Assembly (NCBI GenBank): GCA_963971285.1
Contig: OZ020256.1
Coordinates: 9,612,541 to 9,676,540 of the forward strand
Direction: 5' to 3'
DNA length: 64,000 bases
From: Astropecten irregularis
Lineage: Eukaryota > Echinodermata > Asteroidea > Paxillosida > Astropectinidae
Under the pieces are notes generated by a model. That model did not search any database. It saw only the letters and a list, made by a program, of their open reading frames with translations, and had not been told where the DNA came from. A program made the translations under genes and the position numbers. Within the stretch, counting starts at the first letter, position 1. Every line of letters begins with the position of its first letter. Below are positions 57,561 to 64,000 of the stretch, one piece after another.

Positions 57561-57942
57561 TTAAGGGAGCATAATTATAGGATTTGCAAGGCCTCCAAAA
57601 AAAGTTATTGAGTTTGAGACAGAAAATGGACTCAACATTTTGTAAACAGTGCAAATAGTCACCATGGGAAATCTTGGTTCATCAGATGCTGGGTTTTCAA
57701 GCAAATCAAGATTAAGTGTCTTTTCCAAAGATCGTTCGTCTGAACGTTTTTTGGAACAAACATAAAAGTAAACTATTCTTCATGTTTTAGAAGAAAAATC
57801 GAGTCGGGTTTTCGCTATTTTCTTGTGACTCAAATGTCCGATTGAGCTCAAATTTTCACAGGTTTATTATTACATGTATGTTTGTCAGACAAAGTATGAG
57901 TGTTGTCCTGTGACTTTTACCAATCATGTATTGTACCTTTAA
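57561..57942 (+). mobile_element. Complete 382-bp TTAA MITE
   Basis: 'ttaagggagcataattatag' to 'catgtattgtacctttaa', flanked by TTAA. Interior blocks: 'ggatttgcaaggcctccaaa', 'accatgggaaatcttggttc', 'ttgagctcaaattttcacag'. Reference for copies at 9700, 11326, 14108 and 48941. Confidence 0.8.
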
Positions 57943-59614
57943 GTGCTGATTCTAGTGGTGCCCTTGCAGTAAACAGAGCCATGGAATCAAGCTCTGATCT
58001 AAAGCCAACATGCACACTTTGTGTAGCCTTCCAGTTAGATACATTTCACATGGAAATCAAACATGACAAAGTGCTCATTAGCATTTTGTCTTACAAATCA
58101 AAATCTGTACAACACTGATTGACCATCTGTGAGTGAAAACAGGTAATTTCACTTTGCAAAATTGATAAATTAACTTCTTTTCACTTACATGTAGGCAGTA
58201 GACCTATTCCGTTGTAAATGAATAACCAACAATGACAAAAGTAATTTGTTTGGAGACAGGCTTCTGTCAGATATCCACACTGTGTCGGATACTACATGTG
58301 CAGTGTACATGTGCATGTGCAGTGTACATGTACCATCTAACAAAAGGAACTTTGAAATCTTGATGTTTTTTGTAAAGCATTTCATTTGGCTCCTTAGATG
58401 AGAGTGTTATGTGTACACGCATGGTACATACTTGACATTCTTTGAACTATAGGCATACCCCACTAATCCCCTATATAGTTGATAAATAAATAAACATTAG
58501 TCTATAACAAATGTTGTCATTTCTTGCTTTTAGTGGAAAACCGTAATTCCTGACAGTATAACCACTGCCGACAGACTGACAATTAAGTGTCACAGTGTCT
58601 GGTTGGTTTCCAATGTGTGCTACTATACATAAATATTGTTATTTAGTTGCTCAATTATTATTTCCGACATGCAGCATCATGACACTTGCCCACAGGTGGC
58701 GAATCCAAAATACACACAAACCAGCAATATTAGCCTTCCACAGTCATTTTTGGTTGAAATGTTCAATGTATTACAATACATGTGTTCGTGTATTTCTAGG
58801 GTGTGAACTTTGGTCTCAGTTAAACGTGTTAAAGGGACAATGTCCATGATGTAATTTTCCCAGTGTCTAACAGTCTAACATGTCTGATTTTTATTCAGGT
58901 GACTGATTGGTTTGAAAAAAAAATGGTTAAAATGTGTACACATACCAGCATGTAATATGTTCAAAAGACTACTGCTTGCGTTTTCAGGAATGTGATGGTT
59001 ACTGACTTACATGTACACTGTATCGTTCATTTTCTAACTACCCTCAGAAGTATAATATGCAGAACTTCAGGAGCGTGTTCATTTGTAGACACATTAATCC
59101 CACCCTTATCAGTAACCATGGTTACACATCAAAGATGCAAGAGGATGAACATATGCACAATCTGCACACAGTGTTAAGTACATAATTATGTACATGTACA
59201 GTATTCATGCATACAAATGTATACAATGTACCCCAAACAGTACAATGATTTTGGATGAGTAAAGCCTGGTTCTCAGGATGATGGGAGTGGGAAACACCAT
59301 TGGGAACTGTATTAAATATGCAGCAGCTGTCTCTGGAAGCAAGACATGGGTTTGCCCCCAATCACTTACAGAAAAATGTAACTTTTCACCAATAGAGGGC
59401 CTCAACAATTGCACACGGTGGCAGAAAGTCTAAATTACCATTACATGTAAATCCCATTTTGAAAAATAAAGTACAACTACCGGTACATGAATTACAGAAA
59501 GTTTTTATTATAACTGGGTCAAACTGGCCCATTATTCACGACAATCATAAAAATGGTGAGTTGAAAAATGACGGTACATGTACAGTATGTATGAACACTT
59601 TGTGCAGTGTGTAA
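57943..59614. other. No gene recognised
   Basis: AT-rich; no exon, tRNA-like head or inverted repeat of note on either strand. Confidence 0.4.
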
Positions 59615-60533
59615 TAAGGCTGAGTCATCTCGGAATTTTTTTGTTCCGGAACCCGACCGAGTTTTTTCGGTCGGGATCCGGTGTTCCGATAAATGAATTC
59701 ACGAACAATGACATACGTCTTTGGTGACCCCAAAAATAAAGAAAAACATAAACAAAATCCCGACATCGAACACGTGCAAAAACACGGCTGAAGGTACTGA
59801 GTGTTGTTACACCGATGTACGCTTGTAATTTAGTTCCGAGATCCCTGTAAAATATTCCTTCCGAAATTCCCAAGTACCAAAAATCGCGTTTTCCTGATCA
59901 GCTATATCTTACATGAATTTCAATCAGTCATTTTTGTCCTATTGGCCGAGTAGAAACATCGTGAAATCCTTCCGAAATCAACGGTCGCACTGTGGGTATT
60001 TCTTCCATAAAGACGTAAACAATCATCTCGCACGCCATGCCATTGAATTTCCTATGCATGATACTGGTACTCCGCGCAAAGTGCACCAGTGCAGCGAAAG
60101 TCTCAACCACGTGCGTCGGCAGGAAGCTTTCCGTACATGTACACATCATGTACATCAACATGTGTACAGTACACAACGTGCGTACGATGTGTGTATGTGG
60201 CATGCACGGTGAAGTAGCGCTCGGACGGACCATGGACCACGATCGGGGGTCGGCAGCGGTGCATTAAAATGCGGTGGTGGTAGGCCTACACGTACGATCC
60301 GATCGACAGGACTTTTGACATCGCTAGTTTTTCGCTACAGAAACTTTAACTTTACGATTGGTAAGATTGAATAAAAGAAACGTGATTTTTATTCAGATTT
60401 GAAGAAGAAAGTTAAGAAAAAGTATTTCTTATGTGTTTTATTGTTTCATCGGAACACCGGAACGAAAAATCGGACAGGGAATCTGATCGCATCGGTCGGA
60501 AATCAGCATTCCGACCGTTCCGACTCAGCCTTA
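59615..60533. mobile_element. 919-bp hAT-like non-autonomous element, exact 8-bp TSD
   Basis: TIR taaggctgagtc / gactcagcctta, flanked on both sides by gtgtgtaa (59607-59614 and 60534-60541). 'ccgaccgagt..cggtcggga' and 'cgaccgttccgactcagc' are subterminal inverted blocks. No transposase ORF. Confidence 0.85.
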
Positions 60534-60541
60534 GTGTGTAA

Positions 60542-61490
60542 TGAATAAAAAATCAAAAACCTGGCCAATTACACGTACATGTACAATGAATGCAAAAATG
60601 TAATTGGATGAGTTTAACCTAATCAATAACATAATATGTTTTTTCTTTGTAACTTCATGTACTGTACATGTAAATAACATACAATTAAATCTGATCTGTT
60701 TGTTATTCTTCTATAAACAGTGTGCAAGCATGAACTGACTGTAAAGTGTAACCAGCCTCATCCATTTTTGTTGCCACCAGTGAAAGAGCCACTCTGGCTA
60801 AAAATAGCTCCAGACTAAAAGCAGAGGAAGGAAAAACAAACAAACTGATAAATACACACATCAATCTACATCATACATACATACATTGTGTTGTAAGCAG
60901 TAAGCTGCCATGTATGCAGTAGTACAGTGTAGGTCTGTTAAAGTTCTAGTTAGGGATTTTAGCTACGATTTAGGGTACAAAATAGGTTTGAACTTTGAGC
61001 TTGAAGAATGTATATCCTTCAATGCAGTCAAGTAATCAGCTTTGACAGACAGAGAGACTGCATCACACCATAGAGTTAGGAAGAGATGGTCAAACTTGAA
61101 AATGGTGGACAATTTGTGATGTGTGGAATTTTCAAATGTATTTTCTTTTCTCCCTGTCTAACTGTGAAATTCTATCTTAACACAGGTCAGCAATTTGAAC
61201 CGACAGACCAATATGGTGTGGAATTCTTTCCAAAGTAATCATTTTAAAGATGTCTGAACATTCCACCTTACAACAAAATTAAGATTTTCCTGCTACATGT
61301 ATTTACATGTACTTTGACGAAATGCAGAAAACATAATTCTCGATAGCTATGACCATTGTGCTTGGTACATTTTGCAGAACTTTCCCATAGAGGACTGATC
61401 TTCCTTCTAAACTGTACCAGGGCTGGAAATAAGGTTTGGTGAGGGCAAGGCCAATTTTCTATTGCAAGGGGCACTTCCACTGGAAAATCA
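60542..61490. other. No gene recognised
   Basis: AT-rich spacer between two transposable elements; no coding or repeat signal noticed. Confidence 0.4.
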
Positions 61491-61493
61491 TAA

Positions 61494-63402
61494 GGGAGCT
61501 CATCCAAAAGGTTACACCGCGGTGTCACCGCAATCACCGCGGTTTGGACGGGTCCTTAACAACCAGCCCACTTTCGACAGTCCTTGCTTATTTAGCATAT
61601 TAAAAGAACTGACTAACAAAACTCCCTATTGTTATTTTAACTACCCACTGAACGCGGTGGCCGCGGCGCAACCGCAGACGCCACAGACTCATTTCTGTCT
61701 GCCGCGGCCACCGCGTCTGATCTTGGAGACAAAAAACCAAACTATTACTTCCTCACTGAAAATACATTTTTGGGGGACTTGGCTTGGACCATTTTCTCTG
61801 GGACCTGCATTATTTTGTCTCTACCAAACTATTATTTAATGGCCCCGGCTAAAAATACGTGTTTTTTTTCAGGGACTTGGCCGACCATTTTCTCTGGGAC
61901 CTGCATTATTTTGTCTCTACCAAACTATTATTTCCCCGGGGGAAAATGTGTTTTTTAGGGACTTGGCCGACCATTTTCTCTGGGACCTGCATTATTTTGT
62001 CTCTACCAAACTATTATTACCCCCCGCTGAAAATACGTTTTTTTAAGGACTTGGCCGACCATTTTCTCTGGGACCTGCATTATTTTGTCTCTACCAAATT
62101 ATTATTACCCCCAGGGGAAAATACGTCTTTTAGGGACTTGGCCGACCATTTTCTCTGGGACCTGCATTATTTTGTCTCTACCAAACTATTATTACCCCCG
62201 GGGAAAATACGTCTTTTAGGGACTTGGCCGACCATTTTCTCTGGGACCTGCATTATTTTGTCTCTACCAAACTATTATTACCCCCGGGGGAAAATACGTT
62301 TTTTAGGGACTTGGCCGACCATTTTCTCTGGGACCTGCATTTTTTTGTCTCTACCAAACTATTATTACCCCCGGGGGAAAATACGTCTTTTAGGGACTTG
62401 GCCGACCATTTTCTCTGGGACCTGCATTATTTTGTCTCTACCAAACTATTATTACCCCCGCTGAAAATACGTTTTTTAAGGACTTGGCCGACCATTTTCT
62501 CTGGGACCTGCATTATTTGTCTCTACCAAACTATTATTACCCCCGGGGGAAAATACGTCTTTTAGGGACTTGGCCGACCATTTTCTCTTGGACCTGCATT
62601 ATTTTGTCTCTACCAAACTATTATTACCCCCGCTGAAAATACGTTTTTTAAGGACTTGGCCGACCATTTTCTCTGGGACCTGCATTATTTTGTCTCTACC
62701 AAACTATTATTTCCCCGGGGGAAAATGTGTTTTTTAGGGACTTGGCCGACCATTTTCTCTGGGACCTGCATTATTTTGTCTCTACCAAACTATTATTACC
62801 CCCGCTGAAAATACGTTTTTTAAGGGACTTGGCCGACCATTTTCTCTGGGACCTGCATTATTTTGTCTCTACCAAACTATTATTACCCCCGGGGGAAAAT
62901 ACGTCTTTTGGGGACTTGGCCGACCATTTTCTCTGGGACCTGCATTATTTTGTTTCTACCAAACTATTATTTCCCCGGGGGAAAATGTGTTTTTTAGGGA
63001 CTTGGCCGACCATTTTCTCTGGGACCTGCATTATTTTGTCTCTACCAAACTATTATTACCCCCCGCTGAAAATACGTTTTTTTAAGGACTTGGCCGACCA
63101 TTTTCTCTGGGACCTGCATTATTTTGTCTCTACCAAACTATTATTTCCCTGGCTGAATACAGGATACGGTTTCGGCCAGCGGGAAATTTCATTGATGAAC
63201 CGCGACCACCGCGTTTGCTAGTGCATAATTCATAAGTATCAACATAACAATAGCACTCGTTTTGAGGCTCTGCCTCATTAACTTGTCACCGCATGGGTGA
63301 TTTTTTGTGCAAAGGGCCGCGTTCGCCGCGGTCCTTGGCAACAAGCCTAAACCGCGGTGGCCGCGTGCGGTCAGACCGCGGCGACCTTTTGGATGAGCTC
63401 CC
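61494..63402. mobile_element. 1.9-kb TIR element (Harbinger-like TAA target) filled by an 87-bp minisatellite
   Basis: Perfect 19-bp TIR gggagctcatccaaaaggt at both ends, flanked by direct TAA (61491-61493, 63403-63405). Subterminal regions are rich in ccgcgg. The centre is a tandem array (below). TAA/TTA 3-bp duplication is typical of PIF/Harbinger elements; no transposase or Myb-like ORF is present. Confidence 0.85.
61770..63160 (+). repeat. 87-bp minisatellite, about 16 copies
   Basis: Units begin 'gacttggccgaccattttct' and recur every 86-88 bp (61777, 61874, 61960, 62048, 62135, 62221, 62308 and on to about 63089). Variants alternate 'cccccgggggaaaa' and 'cccccgctgaaaa' linkers. ORFs of 201 and 164 codons simply translate the repeat. 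Confidence 0.95.
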
Positions 63403-63405
63403 TAA

Positions 63406-64000
63406 TGTCTATGGAAACATTTGAAGGGGCACCAAGGCCAAGAACCAGGGCAACGAAGGCCATATGCATGGCCTCTGTTTATTTTTGGGCTTGCTGTACC
63501 AGGCTCTCCATCCTTGGTGTGATATCCTACTTGGGGAAGTTGCCAAGTATCAGCACACTGTAGTATACTATGTAGGAGATGACGTACACCAGTAGAATTA
63601 GAAATGACCAGTGCCAAGTGATATATTCCATTTTCATATATCCTAAGTAAAAACATGGAGGTGCTCCAAGGTAGATGGTTGAAACCAATCTGAGTCAACC
63701 AGTACCTCTAGTCAAATCTTACCAAAGTCAACTCATAACCAAGTCAACCCAGGTCAACTGTTGAATACCCAATTCAACTCCTGCCCAGGTCAACTCATTC
63801 CTTCATTTATATTGCTATAGGTATACTAGGAAAAAACATAACAAATGATTACAAATTATTTATTAACTTGTCATAAATAAATAAACATGTAGGCTGACAG
63901 TGAAACAGAAGAAAAATTAACACATAGTTTAATAAAATAATGCATTCCAGCATTTATTTATTCGTTAACATAAAACATATCAAAGATGACGACTTGACTT
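63406..64000. other. Right-edge flank
   Basis: Contains degenerate 'ccaagtcaacccaggtcaac' direct repeats (63680-63800) and AATAAA words at 63873-63885. One short hydrophobic ORF is listed separately. Confidence 0.4.
63527..63637 (-). CDS. Short hydrophobic ORF, possible terminal exon of a membrane protein
   Basis: A 36-residue ORF beginning MKMEYITWHW with a 20-residue hydrophobic stretch (FLILLVYVISYIVYYSVLIL) and ending GNFPK-stop. An AG acceptor (tttttacttag) lies just upstream. It reads like one transmembrane helix of a larger protein, but I do not recognise it and the partner exons would be outside the window. Weak call. Confidence 0.2.
   Translation of the reverse strand: MKMEYITWHWSFLILLVYVISYIVYYSVLILGNFPK

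Noticed and set aside
61859-63221. ORFs of 201, 113 and 164 codons (repeat 'DLADHFLWDLHYFVSTKLLL')
   Set aside because: Translation of the 87-bp repeat in two frames, broken wherever a unit is 86 or 88 bp long. No constraint on any one frame.

Overview
This is a eukaryotic nuclear window: every recognisable gene is split by GT-AG introns, protein-coding sequence is about 5%, and most of the rest is intron and small DNA-transposon debris. The deuterostome-type genes (FGF, 2-hydroxyacid oxidase, PAN3), the very frequent 'taggcctac' and 'gtacatgtac' words and the dense MITEs suggest a marine deuterostome invertebrate, most likely an echinoderm. The taxon is an inference.

Left part (1-18 kb). 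On the plus strand a three-exon fibroblast growth factor gene (1053-2891) is followed by two orphan exons of a 2-hydroxyacid (glycolate) oxidase (4685-5189) that look decayed. On the minus strand lies a small secreted two-EF-hand protein gene (9260-10513). Upstream of it the promoter, 5' leader exon and signal-peptide exon are duplicated (14562-15415). The second first exon ends in the same splice phase, so it may serve as an alternative first exon. A second segmental duplication (about 2803-4060 copied to about 15957-17400) carried the FGF C-terminal tail and 3' flank, with two tRNA-derived SINE heads, next to that promoter.

Middle and right part (18-52 kb). One large minus-strand gene, PAN3 (poly(A)-nuclease deadenylation complex subunit 3), has 15 coding exons between 51857 and 24991. 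All exon phases join to one 770-residue frame. Two of its introns begin with minisatellites that multiply the 5' splice site. Intron 10 starts with twelve 15-bp units, most of them repeating a phase-1 GT in the exon's own open frame. Intron 7 starts with seventeen 69-bp copies of the last 43 nt of exon 7 plus its donor, and each copy carries an in-frame stop. These are the most unusual structures in the window.

Far right (52-64 kb). I found no convincing gene. There is an 8-bp-TSD (hAT-like) element, a TTAA element, a GTACATGTAC-rich stretch, and a 1.9-kb TIR element with TAA target duplication that is mostly an array of sixteen 87-bp repeats. The long repeat-encoded ORFs of both minisatellites (antisense to PAN3 at 30.9-32.2 kb; 61.8-63.2 kb) are not treated as genes.
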